A stretch of DNA of 64,000 bases from Ferrimonas sp. YFM. Lineage in GTDB: Bacteria > Pseudomonadota > Gammaproteobacteria > Enterobacterales > Shewanellaceae. Where the stretch lies: contig NZ_AP027368.1 in the NCBI RefSeq assembly GCF_030296015.1, positions 4,016,839 through 4,080,838 on the forward strand. The letters run 5' to 3'. A program made the translations under genes and the position numbers. The notes under the pieces are model-generated. The model was not told where the DNA came from. It worked only from the letters and a program-made list of their open reading frames with translations, and did no database searches. The stretch's first letter is position 1. The number at the start of each line of letters is the position of its first letter. Positions 1-8,914 of this stretch are shown here, piece after piece.

Positions 1-1
1 C

Positions 2-1147
2 GACGTAGCCCGTATCGATGGCTCCAGCATGGCGGTATTCCAGGAGGGTCAGGGTAACCAGACCAACTTCACCAGCATTGCCGACGTTAATGATTCTCGC
101 ATCACCGCCGATCAGGTCGGAGACGGCAACACCATCAACTTCTCCGAAGTGACCGGTGTGGACAGCTCCACCCTGGAAGCGTATCAGCAAGGCAACAGCA
201 ACACCGTGAACTTTGCCAGCGCCACCAACCTGACCGACAGTGTGGTGACCGCCGAGCAGATGGGCAACAGCAACAGCATCAGCGGCAGCCTGAGTGGCCT
301 GAACAACACCACTGTCACCTCCTTCCAGGGCAGTGAAGAGGATGCAGAGCCCAGCACCAACAACCAGGTAACCTTTGCCATTCGCGATGCCAGCAACAGT
401 GAATTTGCCACCGAGCAGCTGGGCAAAGACAACACCATCGATGTTGACATCATCAGTGCCGATGAGGTGACCTACAACCTGACTCAGGATGGCGAAGGCA
501 ACCGCATCGACTACGCCAGCTCCTGGTTCTCCTCCAACATCGACCTGACCGTCGATCAGACCGGTAAAACCAACGTCACCTATGTCTACGCCGACGGCCG
601 CGACACCACAGTGGACATGATCCAAACCGGCGAGTCCAACCGCGGTGTTGTTCGCTCCAGCGCCAGCGGCTCCGACCTCGATACCGTACAAAATGGTGGG
701 TTTAACAACCTGGATCTGCTGATTGGCGGCGACGACATGACTGCCCGTCTGGTTCAGCTGGGCTACCGAAACACCCTGACCGGTGACGACGGCAGCCTGA
801 GCGTCAGCGGCAGCGGCCACACCCTGGACCTGGTGCAAAATGGCGACGACAACGTTCACACCAGTGACGTAGCCGGTAACGGCAACACCCTGGACACCTG
901 GCAGCTGGGTGATGAGAACCAGTTGACCAGCAGCCAGAGTGGTGACGGCCTCATCGCGTACGGTTACCAGATTGGTGACAGCAACGAGCTGAGCGTGACT
1001 CAGACCGGTGAAAACAACGAAAGCTACGTACTGCAGATTGGCACCGACAACAGCGCCATCGTTACCCAGGCGGGCTTCGGCAACTTCGCCGATGTCTCCC
1101 AGGGCGGCATTGGCAACAGCGCCACCATCAGCCAGATGAAGCCTTAA
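2..1147 (+). CDS. Curlin-repeat (CsgA/CsgB-like) amyloid protein, 5' end outside window
   Basis: The reading frame is open from base 2 with no stop, and the residues before the first internal Met already fit the repeat, so the true start lies upstream of the window. The visible 381 or so residues are made of about 17 units of roughly 20-24 residues, each carrying Gln-x-Gly-x-x-Asn (for example QVGDGN, QQGNSN, QLGKDN, QIGTDN), the pattern of curlin strands in CsgA and CsgB. CsgA has five such units, so this protein is several times longer. It is rich in Asn, Gly, Ser, Thr and Asp and almost free of Cys and Lys, as expected of a secreted functional amyloid or adhesin. A CsgD-like regulator lies convergently downstream. 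Export through a CsgG-type pore is inferred; no csgEFG genes are in view. Confidence 0.8.
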   Translation, partial: DVARIDGSSMAVFQEGQGNQTNFTSIADVNDSRITADQVGDGNTINFSEVTGVDSSTLEAYQQGNSNTVNFASATNLTDSVVTAEQMGNSNSISGSLSGLNNTTVTSFQGSEEDAEPSTNNQVTFAIRDASNSEFATEQLGKDNTIDVDIISADEVTYNLTQDGEGNRIDYASSWFSSNIDLTVDQTGKTNVTYVYADGRDTTVDMIQTGESNRGVVRSSASGSDLDTVQNGGFNNLDLLIGGDDMTARLVQLGYRNTLTGDDGSLSVSGSGHTLDLVQNGDDNVHTSDVAGNGNTLDTWQLGDENQLTSSQSGDGLIAYGYQIGDSNELSVTQTGENNESYVLQIGTDNSAIVTQAGFGNFADVSQGGIGNSATISQMKP

Positions 1148-1161
1148 ATTCATCACCCATT

Positions 1162-1189
1162 AAAAAAGGGAGCCTCGGCTCCCTTTTCT
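1162..1189. terminator. Bidirectional intrinsic terminator
   Basis: A 10-bp perfect stem (1164-1173 with 1178-1187) has loop CTCG, with an A-run on the left and a T-run on the right. It sits between the convergent curlin-like and CsgD-like genes and can serve both. Confidence 0.8.
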
Positions 1190-1203
1190 GTTTTCACCCT
1201 GGC

Positions 1204-1833
1204 TCAGTTCAAGCCCAGCTTGCTCACCAGTTCCACCCGGTTGCGGGTCTCGGTCTTGCGGAAGATGGAGGCCAGGTGCGCTTTCACCGTGTACTCGCTG
1301 ATAAACAGCTCCCGGGCGATCTCCTTGTTCCTGGCCCCCATGGCCACCAGCCGTACCACACTCTGCTCCCGGTTGGTCAGCTTCTCCTGCTCCTGGCGCT
1401 TCTGCAGCTGAATCTGGCTGCCGATCATCCGGGTCACCGCCTTCTCCAGGGTCGCCCGGGAGAACCACAGTTCCCCCTGCATCAGGGCCCGTAATGCGGA
1501 CAGGGTCATATCCACCCGCTCCTCCTGGAACAGCAGTCCCTTGAGGCCCAGGGTCAGCAGTTGCACCGAGTCTACCTGAGACTCTCTGACGTCGTAAAGC
1601 ACCATGGCGCTCTGGGGCAGCATGACCCGGGCCCAGTCGGGCAGTCCACTGGTGCCGATTCCGCCCTGCCAGGGCACCAGAGTCAGAGTTTGGGGATCCG
1701 CATCGGGCTCAGGCAACAGCGGATCGTCGATGGTGTGGATCTCCACCGGAATCCCCAGGGTGGCGCACAGCATGGGCAGAGAGCTGGGCAGCTCCCCGCT
1801 CTGATAGAAGAGAATTTTGGAATAGGGGGTCAT
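1204..1833 (-). CDS. csgD: CsgD-like LuxR-family transcriptional regulator
   Basis: The C-terminal ~60 residues form a LuxR-type helix-turn-helix (LTNREQSVVRL, then NKEIARELFISEYTVKAHL), very close in wording to E. coli CsgD. The N-terminal ~140 residues look like a degenerate receiver domain without a clear phospho-acceptor Asp pocket, also as in CsgD. I chose the ATG at 1831-1833 because AAGGAA lies 5 bases before it; a GTG five codons upstream is possible. The length (209 aa) matches CsgD (216 aa). Its position facing a curlin-repeat gene supports a role in activating curli and biofilm genes. The csgD symbol is inferred from domain and context, since other LuxR regulators share this fold. 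Confidence 0.72.
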   Translation of the reverse strand: MTPYSKILFYQSGELPSSLPMLCATLGIPVEIHTIDDPLLPEPDADPQTLTLVPWQGGIGTSGLPDWARVMLPQSAMVLYDVRESQVDSVQLLTLGLKGLLFQEERVDMTLSALRALMQGELWFSRATLEKAVTRMIGSQIQLQKRQEQEKLTNREQSVVRLVAMGARNKEIARELFISEYTVKAHLASIFRKTETRNRVELVSKLGLN

Positions 1834-1993
1834 AGGCATTCCTTGCACTCAAGCTGCCGAACATCCGTTGCCCGACATGACCGTAACGACCCCAACCTAT
1901 AGGCTTAGCAGAGAAAGTTCAAGAAAGTGAACGCAGATCAACAGCATGCACAAACAACTTAGATGCATCTCATAAGCCACCCTTGGGGATGGC

Positions 1994-3076
1994 CTACTCC
2001 ACGTAGCGATATTGCACCCGGGCGGTGGTGCTGCACAGCAGTTCATAGGGGATGGTGGACGCGCACTCGGCGACCTCTTCCACCGGCAGGCCCTCTCCCC
2101 ACAGCACCACGGCATCCCCCACCTGAACCGGATCGTCACCGATCTCCACGGTGATCATGTCCATGGAGACACGACCCGCCAGGGGGTAGCGCTTGCCGTT
2201 GATCAACACCGGGGTACCGCTGACCGCGTGGCGGGGGTAGCCGTCCCCGTAGCCCATGGCGATCACCGCCAGGCGGGTGTCCCGACTGGCACGCCAACTC
2301 TGGCCATAGCCCACGGGATCGCCCGCCTTGTGCTCGCGCACCGCCAGCACCGCGGTTTTCATGGTCATCACAGGTTTCAACTCATAGTCTTCCGGGCGAC
2401 CGGCGATCATCGGCGAGCCGCCGTACAGCGCCAGGCCGGCACGCACCCACTGCCCGTGGGATGCGGGCCAGGCAAGCGTCCCGGCGGAATTGGCCAGGGT
2501 GCGCTCCCCCGGCAGACTCTTGGTCAACTGATTGAACAGGGCGATCTGCCGGGTGGTTTCCGGGTTCTCCGCCTCATCGGCCACGGCGAAGTGGGTCATG
2601 AAGTTGATCTCACCCTGGATGTTGTCCAGGGCCCGCAGGCGCTGATACAGGGCTTCGAACTGATGGGGCTGAACCCCGAGGCGGTGCATGCCGGTGTCCA
2701 GCTTCAGCCAGATGCGTACCGGCTTGCTGAGGGCGGCGCGCTCCAGTATCGCCACCTGTTCACTGTCGTGAATGGCCACCTCCAGATCGTGGCTGGCCGC
2801 CAGTTCCAGATCCTCTTCGGAGAACACCCCTTCCAGCAGCAACATCCGAGCGCCGATCCCTTCCCGTCGCAGGCACAGCGCCTCCTCCAACCTGGCCATG
2901 CCGAAGCCATTGACGCCGGCGTCATCCAGCCATCTGGCCAGGGTCGTCAGGCCATGGCCATAGGCGTTGGCTTTGACCACCGCCATGATCTTTGCACCGG
3001 GCGCCAGTTGGCGCAGCCGGCCCAGGTTGTGCAACAGGGCACTTCGGCTGATCTCAGCCACAGGGGAAAATCGCAC
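1994..3076 (-). CDS. alr: Alanine racemase, PLP-dependent
   Basis: Interconverts L- and D-alanine for peptidoglycan. The PLP-binding lysine is Lys35 in AVVKANAYGHG, and the second catalytic base, a Tyr in VGYGQSW, lies near residue 253. The C-terminal beta domain carries RVSMDMITV. The 360-aa length is normal for the family. The start is a GTG preceded by AAGGA, which overlaps the end of dnaB 9 bases upstream, so the two genes are probably translated from one mRNA. The dnaB-alr order is the same as in E. coli. Confidence 0.96.
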   Translation of the reverse strand: MRFSPVAEISRSALLHNLGRLRQLAPGAKIMAVVKANAYGHGLTTLARWLDDAGVNGFGMARLEEALCLRREGIGARMLLLEGVFSEEDLELAASHDLEVAIHDSEQVAILERAALSKPVRIWLKLDTGMHRLGVQPHQFEALYQRLRALDNIQGEINFMTHFAVADEAENPETTRQIALFNQLTKSLPGERTLANSAGTLAWPASHGQWVRAGLALYGGSPMIAGRPEDYELKPVMTMKTAVLAVREHKAGDPVGYGQSWRASRDTRLAVIAMGYGDGYPRHAVSGTPVLINGKRYPLAGRVSMDMITVEIGDDPVQVGDAVVLWGEGLPVEEVAECASTIPYELLCSTTARVQYRYVE

Positions 3077-3085
3077 TGCAGATCC

Positions 3086-4486
3086 TTACTCGTCGTACTC
3101 GAAACCGCCGCCGGCATAGTTGTCAAAGCGGGAGAACATCCCCTGGAAGGTGAGAGGCACCTTGCCAATGGGGCCGTTCCGCTGCTTACCGATGATGATC
3201 TCGGCGGTGCCCTTCTCGGCGGTATCCGGGTGATATACCTCATCCCGGTAGATAAACATAATCAGGTCGGCATCCTGCTCGATGGAGCCGGATTCACGAA
3301 GGTCGGAGTTCACCGGGCGCTTGTCGGCCCGTTGCTCCAACGAACGGTTAAGCTGGGACAGGGCAATCACCGGTACATTCAGCTCCTTGGCCAGAGCTTT
3401 GAGGGAGCGGGAGATCTCGGCGATCTCCAGGGTCCGGTTATCGGCCAGGGCCGGCACCTGCATCAGCTGCAGGTAGTCCACCATGATCATGGAGAGGCCT
3501 CCGTGTTCACGGGCGATTCGCCGGGCACGGGAACGCACTTCCGTCGGAGTCAGGCCAGAGGCATCGTCGATGTACATCTTGCCCTGTTCCATCATCAGCC
3601 CCATGGTGCTGGAGACCCGGGCCCAATCCTCGTCATCCAGTTGACCGGTACGGATCTTGGTCTGGTCCACCCGGCCCAATGAGGCGAGCATACGCATCAT
3701 GATCTGCTCCGAGGGCATCTCCAGGGAGAAGATCAGCACCGGGTGGTCCTCATTCATCGCTGCCGCTTCACACAGGTTCATGGCGAAGGTGGTCTTACCC
3801 ATGGAGGGACGGGCCGCCACAATGATCAGATCCGAGGGCTGGAATCCGGCGGTCATCTTATCCAGATCAGAGAAGCCACTGGAGACCCCGGTCACCCCGT
3901 TATGGGGGTTGGAGTAGAGCTGTTCGATCTTATCGACCGTCTTCTCCAGGATGCTCTTGATGTTTTCCGGCCCCTCGTTGGCGTTGGCCCGGCTTTCGGC
4001 GATCTTGAATACCTTGGTTTCCGCCAGATCCAGCAGAGCGGCAGAATCCCGCCCTTCCGGGTTGAAACCGGCGTCGGCGATGTCGTTGGCCACCTTGATC
4101 ATCTCCCGCACCACCGCCCGTTCACGGACGATTTCGGCATAGGCGACGATGTTGGCGACACTTGGAGTGTTACGAGATATGTCAGACAGATAGGGGATGC
4201 CGCCGACGTTTTCCAGCTCTCCCTGACGGCTCAGCTCCTCTGAGACCGTCACCAGATCCAGCGGGTGTCCCCCCTCCAGCAGCAGGGACATGGCGGCGAA
4301 GATATACTGATGGCTACGGCTGTAGAAGTCCTCTTTGACCACTCGCTCAGCCACCTGGTCGAACACATCGTTGTTCAACATCAGGCCACCTAGGACCGAC
4401 TGTTCCGCCTCAATGGAGTGCGGAGGTATCTTCAGTTGGTCGACCGTTTTCTGCTGCCCGCTTTCGCGCTGGCGTGTTTCTGCCAT
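3086..4486 (-). CDS. dnaB: Replicative DNA helicase DnaB
   Basis: Hexameric 5'-3' helicase that unwinds DNA at the replication fork and recruits DnaG primase. The N-terminal primase-interacting domain covers about residues 20-130. The RecA-like motor carries Walker A (ARPSMGKTTFA), Walker B (MIMVDYLQLM) and an arginine-finger region near RESGSIEQDAD. I set the start at the Met of MAETRQRES (4484-4486); the frame is open for 35 more codons, but that extension would run into the divergent peptidase gene and is not family-like. The resulting 466 aa compare with 471 in E. coli. There is no intein in the motor domain. Confidence 0.96.
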   Translation of the reverse strand: MAETRQRESGQQKTVDQLKIPPHSIEAEQSVLGGLMLNNDVFDQVAERVVKEDFYSRSHQYIFAAMSLLLEGGHPLDLVTVSEELSRQGELENVGGIPYLSDISRNTPSVANIVAYAEIVRERAVVREMIKVANDIADAGFNPEGRDSAALLDLAETKVFKIAESRANANEGPENIKSILEKTVDKIEQLYSNPHNGVTGVSSGFSDLDKMTAGFQPSDLIIVAARPSMGKTTFAMNLCEAAAMNEDHPVLIFSLEMPSEQIMMRMLASLGRVDQTKIRTGQLDDEDWARVSSTMGLMMEQGKMYIDDASGLTPTEVRSRARRIAREHGGLSMIMVDYLQLMQVPALADNRTLEIAEISRSLKALAKELNVPVIALSQLNRSLEQRADKRPVNSDLRESGSIEQDADLIMFIYRDEVYHPDTAEKGTAEIIIGKQRNGPIGKVPLTFQGMFSRFDNYAGGGFEYDE

Positions 4487-4580
4487 GTTAAACCCGTTAC
4501 ACTCGGAACTTATAGTTGATAAGATTGCCCCTTTCCGGGCGCCAGCCCAGACAGGATTCATAATAATAAAGGGATCTCCC

Positions 4581-6785
4581 ATGCCAACCAAAGTTTCTTC
4601 TTCGGTATCAGCATTGGCGCTGAGCCTCTCCCTGGCGATGCCCGCCCTGGCGAACGAGGGCCAGTGGCTGCCAATGCAGATGCCGCAACTGGCGGATGAG
4701 CTGAAACAAGCCGGTATCCGTCTGCCAGCGGATCAGCTGGCCGATCTGAACCAGTATCCAATGAATGCGGTGGTGGGGCTCGGCTATTGTACCGCCTCCT
4801 TCGTCTCACCCAAAGGCCTGGTGGTCACTAACCATCACTGCGCCTACCGGGGCATTCAGTTTAACAGCAACGAAGAGCACAACTACCTGGATGATGGCTT
4901 CCTGGCCACCTCCATGGATAAGGAGCCCTCTGCCGGCCCCCAGGAACGCCTCTACGTTACTGACAAGATTGAAGATGTGACCGACAAAGTGTATGCCGGA
5001 ACCACCGACGAGATGGACGGCTACCAGCGCTATCACACCATCCAGGGCAACCGTAAAGCCCTGCTCAAGGAGTGCGAGTCCAACGACAACTATCGTTGTC
5101 ACGTTCGCAGCTTCCACGGCGGCAAGAAGTACTATCTGCTTCGCCAGCTGATGATTCGTGACGTTCGCCTGGTGTATGCCCCACCTCAGAGCGTCGGCTC
5201 CTACGGCGACGACATCGACAACTTCGAGTACCCCCGTCACAGCGGTGACTTCACCTTCCTGCGTGCCTATGTGGCCCCGGACGGCTCACCGGCCGCCTAC
5301 AGCGAAGAGAACGTGCCCTACCAGCCCAAGAGCTTCCTCAAGGTCAACGCCAGCGGCGTTCGCGAAGGGGACGGCGTTCTGGTGGCCGGTTATCCAGGCC
5401 GCACCAGCCGCCACAAGCTGCTGAGCGAGCTGGAGTTCGCCTCCGACTGGCAATACCCGGTGGCCGCCAAACGCTACCAGCACCATATTGATCTGATCGA
5501 TCAGTACGGGATGGACGATGGCGTCATCAAGATCGCCTACGCCGGCACCAAGGCCAGCCTGGCCAACCGCATGAAGAAGCTCAACGGCCTGCTGGACGGC
5601 TTCCGCAAGACCGACATCCCCGCCATCAAGGGCAGCAGTGAGCAGGCGTTCATCGACTGGCTGAAGGCCGATGCCAAGCACGCCAATCAGCTGGCCAAGG
5701 TGGATGAACTGCAGCAGAAGCTGGCCAAGCAGCGCGACTACAAGCAGCGCGCCTTCTACTTCGAAAACGCCCAGTCCAGTGCCATGCTGAGCACAGCCAA
5801 TCGCCTCTACAAGCTGGCGAACGAGCGTCAGAAGCCGGACGCGGAGCGTGAAGAGGGCTATCAGGAGCGTGACATGAAGATGCTCCAGGGTCGCCTCAAC
5901 CGTCTGTCTCGCAGCTACGACTCCCGTATGGACCGGGCCCTGTGGCAGACCGACATCGACGCCTACCTGGGCCAGGACAACCGTACTGCGGCCCTGGACA
6001 AGGCCTTGGAGACTCTGGATCTGGATCAGGCCTACGCCAACACCGAGCTGCATGACGGCGCCAAGCGTCTGGAGTGGATGACCCAGCCGGTCGACGCCTT
6101 CAAAGCCAGCAATGACCCCTTCATCCAGATGGCCGTGGCTCTGTATGACGCCAACGAAGCCAACCGCAAGGAGCGCCAGACCCTGGCCGGTGAGATCACC
6201 GCCGCCCGTCCCGCGGTAATGGATGCCCTGCTGGAGTGGTACGACAGCCGCAACCAGCCTGTGTACCCTGACGCCAATGGCACCCTGCGCATCAGCTATG
6301 GTGTGGTGGATGGTTACCAGTCTGCCGACGCCCTCTACAAGCAGCCCTTCACCAAGCTGGAAGGGATTGTGGAGAAGCACACCGGCGTCTACCCCTTCAA
6401 CGCCCCTGAAAAGGTGGTCAAGGCGATCCAGGCCAAACGCTACGGCAGCTTCTTCCAAGAGAGCCTGAAGGCCGATAACCAGGCCTGGTACTGCGCCATC
6501 TTCTCCTGTCCTGAAGCCCGTGATGCTCACTTCGGCTCGGTGCCGGTGAACTTCCTCTCCAGCGTTGACACCACAGGCGGCAACTCAGGTTCCCCCATCC
6601 TCAACGGTGACGGCGATCTGGTGGGCCTGAACTTCGACTCCACCTATGAGTCCATCACCAAGGACTGGTACTTCAACCCGGAAATCACCCGTGCGGTGCA
6701 CGTGGATTTCCGCTACGTACTGTGGATGATGGAGCAGGTCGACAGCGCCAACAACCTCCTTAACGAGCTGACCCTGGTGGAGTAA
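4581..6785 (+). CDS. S46-family dipeptidyl-peptidase (DPP7/DPP11-like), exported
   Basis: Serine exopeptidase that releases dipeptides from peptide N-termini in the periplasm. The start at 4581 follows AAAGGGA and gives a signal peptide ending near ALA-NEG (about residue 25); an upstream in-frame extension lies over the dnaB promoter and was rejected. The catalytic elements are the His pair in TNHHC (85-86), the Asp cluster in YGDDIDNFEYP (about 210-213) and Ser669 in GGNSGSP. The length of 734 aa is typical. The residue after GLNFD, Ser687, sits where I recall DPP7 has Gly and DPP11 has Arg in the S1 pocket, so specificity cannot be read off directly. The gene is monocistronic with its own terminator. 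Confidence 0.93.
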   Translation: MPTKVSSSVSALALSLSLAMPALANEGQWLPMQMPQLADELKQAGIRLPADQLADLNQYPMNAVVGLGYCTASFVSPKGLVVTNHHCAYRGIQFNSNEEHNYLDDGFLATSMDKEPSAGPQERLYVTDKIEDVTDKVYAGTTDEMDGYQRYHTIQGNRKALLKECESNDNYRCHVRSFHGGKKYYLLRQLMIRDVRLVYAPPQSVGSYGDDIDNFEYPRHSGDFTFLRAYVAPDGSPAAYSEENVPYQPKSFLKVNASGVREGDGVLVAGYPGRTSRHKLLSELEFASDWQYPVAAKRYQHHIDLIDQYGMDDGVIKIAYAGTKASLANRMKKLNGLLDGFRKTDIPAIKGSSEQAFIDWLKADAKHANQLAKVDELQQKLAKQRDYKQRAFYFENAQSSAMLSTANRLYKLANERQKPDAEREEGYQERDMKMLQGRLNRLSRSYDSRMDRALWQTDIDAYLGQDNRTAALDKALETLDLDQAYANTELHDGAKRLEWMTQPVDAFKASNDPFIQMAVALYDANEANRKERQTLAGEITAARPAVMDALLEWYDSRNQPVYPDANGTLRISYGVVDGYQSADALYKQPFTKLEGIVEKHTGVYPFNAPEKVVKAIQAKRYGSFFQESLKADNQAWYCAIFSCPEARDAHFGSVPVNFLSSVDTTGGNSGSPILNGDGDLVGLNFDSTYESITKDWYFNPEITRAVHVDFRYVLWMMEQVDSANNLLNELTLVE

Positions 6786-6800
6786 TCCTCGGGTTCAACG

Positions 6801-6830
6801 AAAAAGGCGCACTCAGGTGCGCCTTTTTTT
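6801..6830 (+). terminator. Intrinsic terminator after S46 peptidase gene
   Basis: A 12-bp perfect stem (6801-6812 with 6817-6828) has loop TCAG and ends in a run of T, 15 bases after the stop codon. Confidence 0.85.
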
Positions 6831-6897
6831 GGTCCGCGGCTGTGCTCTGGGCGTACTTCAAAGGAGTTCACCGAACAGGCTTAGCCAAGGAGACACC

Positions 6898-7134
6898 ATG
6901 AATCGGCCCAAACTACTCATCACCGCCCTGTTAGGTTCCTTTACCATGGGGCTCATCATGTCCGCCGCCCTGACCACCATCCATACCGGCTTCGACGCCA
7001 ACTGGACGCTGCGCTGGGGGGAGAGCTTTCTGATGGCCTGGCCTCTGGCCTTCCTCCTGAGCCTGACGGTGATGCCCAGGGTGGCCGAACTGGCCGGCTC
7101 TCTGATCTCAGAGCCCGTACGCAGGACCAAATAG
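6898..7134 (+). CDS. DUF2798 small inner-membrane protein
   Basis: A 78-aa protein with two predicted membrane helices, about residues 8-28 and 44-64 (GSFTMGLIMSAALTTI and FLMAWPLAFLLSLTVMP). The N-terminal PKLL, the Trp-containing middle and the helix-breaking Pro near the end fit DUF2798. The start at 6898 is fixed by AAGGAGA seven bases upstream; a longer frame back to 6817 would begin inside the preceding terminator. No function is known for the family. It is flanked by terminators on both sides and so is probably a single-gene unit. Confidence 0.75.
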   Translation: MNRPKLLITALLGSFTMGLIMSAALTTIHTGFDANWTLRWGESFLMAWPLAFLLSLTVMPRVAELAGSLISEPVRRTK

Positions 7135-7141
7135 CAGACAT

Positions 7142-7172
7142 AAAAAAACACCGCCCGGAGGCGGTGTTTTTC
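7142..7172. terminator. Bidirectional intrinsic terminator (DUF2798 gene / rplI)
   Basis: ACACCGCC (7148-7155) pairs with GGCGGTGT (7160-7167), extended by A:T pairs, with A and T runs on the two sides. It lies between the convergent DUF2798 gene and the rpsF-rplI operon. Confidence 0.82.
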
Positions 7173-7195
7173 AATCTTCCGGCTAATGCGGCAGA

Positions 7196-7645
7196 TTACT
7201 CAGCAACAACGTTGATCTTAACGTTGGTGCTAACTTCGCTGTGCAGAGCGATAGCGATGTCGAATTCGCCAGTGTTGCGCAGAGCGCCTTCAGGCAGACG
7301 AACTTCAGACTTGGCTACTTCAACGCCAGCAGCAGTGATCGCGTCGGCGATGTCACGGGTACCGATGGAACCGAACAGCTTGCCTTCGTCACCGGCCTTG
7401 GAGGCGATAACTACGGCTTCCAGAGCGGCCAGTTTCTCGGCGCGAGCTTCAGCAGCAGCCAGCTTGTCAGCGATGTTCTTTTCCAGATCAGCGCGACGAG
7501 CTTCGAACTCAGCGATGTTGGCTTGATTAGCGAATACCGCTTTGCCTTGAGGCAGCAGGTAGTTACGAGCGTAACCAGATTTAACGGTTACCTTGTCACC
7601 CAGACCGCCCAGCTTGGCAATTTTATCCAGCAGAATAACTTCCAT
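7196..7645 (-). CDS. rplI: 50S ribosomal protein L9
   Basis: 149 aa. The N-terminal RNA-binding lobe begins [17 protein letters not shown] and contains the family signature around [22 protein letters not shown] long charged connecting helix (about 45-75) follows, then the C-terminal lobe. It is the last gene of the rpsF-priB-rpsR-rplI operon, 42 bases after rpsR, and is followed by an intrinsic terminator. Confidence 0.98.
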   Translation of the reverse strand: MEVILLDKIAKLGGLGDKVTVKSGYARNYLLPQGKAVFANQANIAEFEARRADLEKNIADKLAAAEARAEKLAALEAVVIASKAGDEGKLFGSIGTRDIADAITAAGVEVAKSEVRLPEGALRNTGEFDIAIALHSEVSTNVKINVVAE

Positions 7646-7687
7646 TACCTTTTCCTCTACTTTTAAAGGGTTAACCTAATGCCGAAC

Positions 7688-8235
<548 letters not shown>

Positions 8236-8240
8236 AACGA

Positions 8241-8639
8241 TTACTCGGCCTTGGCTTCCTCAGCAGCAGGTGCAGGAGCAGGCTTGGCTTCGCGACGCTC
8301 TTCACGCTCACGACGCTCTTCCTTGGCTTTGGCCATAGCGGAAGGCTCGGTGATAGCGCCTTTGGTGCGGATTACCATGCTGCGGATAACGGCATCGTTG
8401 AAGCGGAAAGCAGTTTCCAGCTCTTCGATGGCTTCAGCGGTAGCTTCAGCGTTAACCAGAACATAGTGAGCCTTGTGCAGCTTCTCAATTGGGTATGCCA
8501 GCTGGCGACGGCCCCAGTCTTCCAGACGGGTTACAGAACCACCATCTTTACCGAGGGTAGCGGTGTAACGCTCGATCATGCCAGGAACCTGTTCACTCTG
8601 ATCAGGGTGAACCATAAATACGATTTCGTAATGACGCAT
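8241..8639 (-). CDS. rpsF: 30S ribosomal protein S6
   Basis: 132 aa, starting [25 protein letters not shown], with a beta-alpha-beta ferredoxin-like fold followed by an acidic/basic Ala-, Glu- and Lys-rich tail from about residue 100. The tail resembles the part of S6 that is glutamylated by RimK in E. coli, although here it ends EEAKAE rather than EE. First gene of its operon; the leader hairpin and promoter are listed separately. Confidence 0.98.
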   Translation of the reverse strand: MRHYEIVFMVHPDQSEQVPGMIERYTATLGKDGGSVTRLEDWGRRQLAYPIEKLHKAHYVLVNAEATAEAIEELETAFRFNDAVIRSMVIRTKGAITEPSAMAKAKEERREREERREAKPAPAPAAEEAKAE

Positions 8640-8661
8640 TATTGATCCTTACGGTTATTCA

Positions 8662-8692
8662 GCCTCTTGCAGGCTCAGCCGGACCTGGAGGC
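8662..8692 (-). promoter_or_regulatory. Candidate S6:S18 autoregulatory leader hairpin of rpsF
   Basis: In the untranslated leader of rpsF, GCCTC-CAGG pairs with CCTG-(CAA)-GAGGC, leaving a 10-base apical region that contains CCG. Known rpsF leaders carry a hairpin with a CCG element that mimics the 16S site for the S6:S18 complex. Position and the CCG agree, but the exact bulge geometry is uncertain. Confidence 0.4.
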
Positions 8693-8728
8693 AAGGAACA
8701 AAAAGGGTTTCGGCTGATTAGCCGGCGC

Positions 8729-8757
8729 ATATTACAGTAAATGGCCATTCCGGGCAA
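8729..8757 (-). promoter_or_regulatory. Sigma-70 promoter of the rpsF operon
   Basis: On the minus strand, TTGCCC (8752-8757) and TAATAT (8729-8734) are separated by 17 bases and followed by a GC-rich discriminator (GCGCC) typical of growth-rate-controlled ribosomal promoters. The predicted leader is about 85 nt. Confidence 0.65.
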
Positions 8758-8914
8758 GAAGAAAGGAGGACGCAGTGGGCGATTTTTCACTGTAATTTCG
8801 TGGGCGACGTCAGTTCATCGCCAGCTTCCACTGATGGCGGGGGCGGAGTACACTGTGTCTCTGCTACTGGCCCGCAACGGGCCCATCCCATAATGACAAG
8901 AGTGCACAAACACA

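Noticed and set aside
2012-3682. Long plus-strand frame (556 codons) opposite alr and dnaB
   Set aside because: Antisense shadow in GC-rich coding DNA; composition rich in Gly, His, Gln and Arg, no domain, and it spans two real genes.
5286-6530. Minus-strand frame (414 codons) inside the S46 peptidase gene
   Set aside because: Lies wholly within a gene with catalytic motifs on the other strand; Val/Leu/Gly-rich shadow without a start signal.
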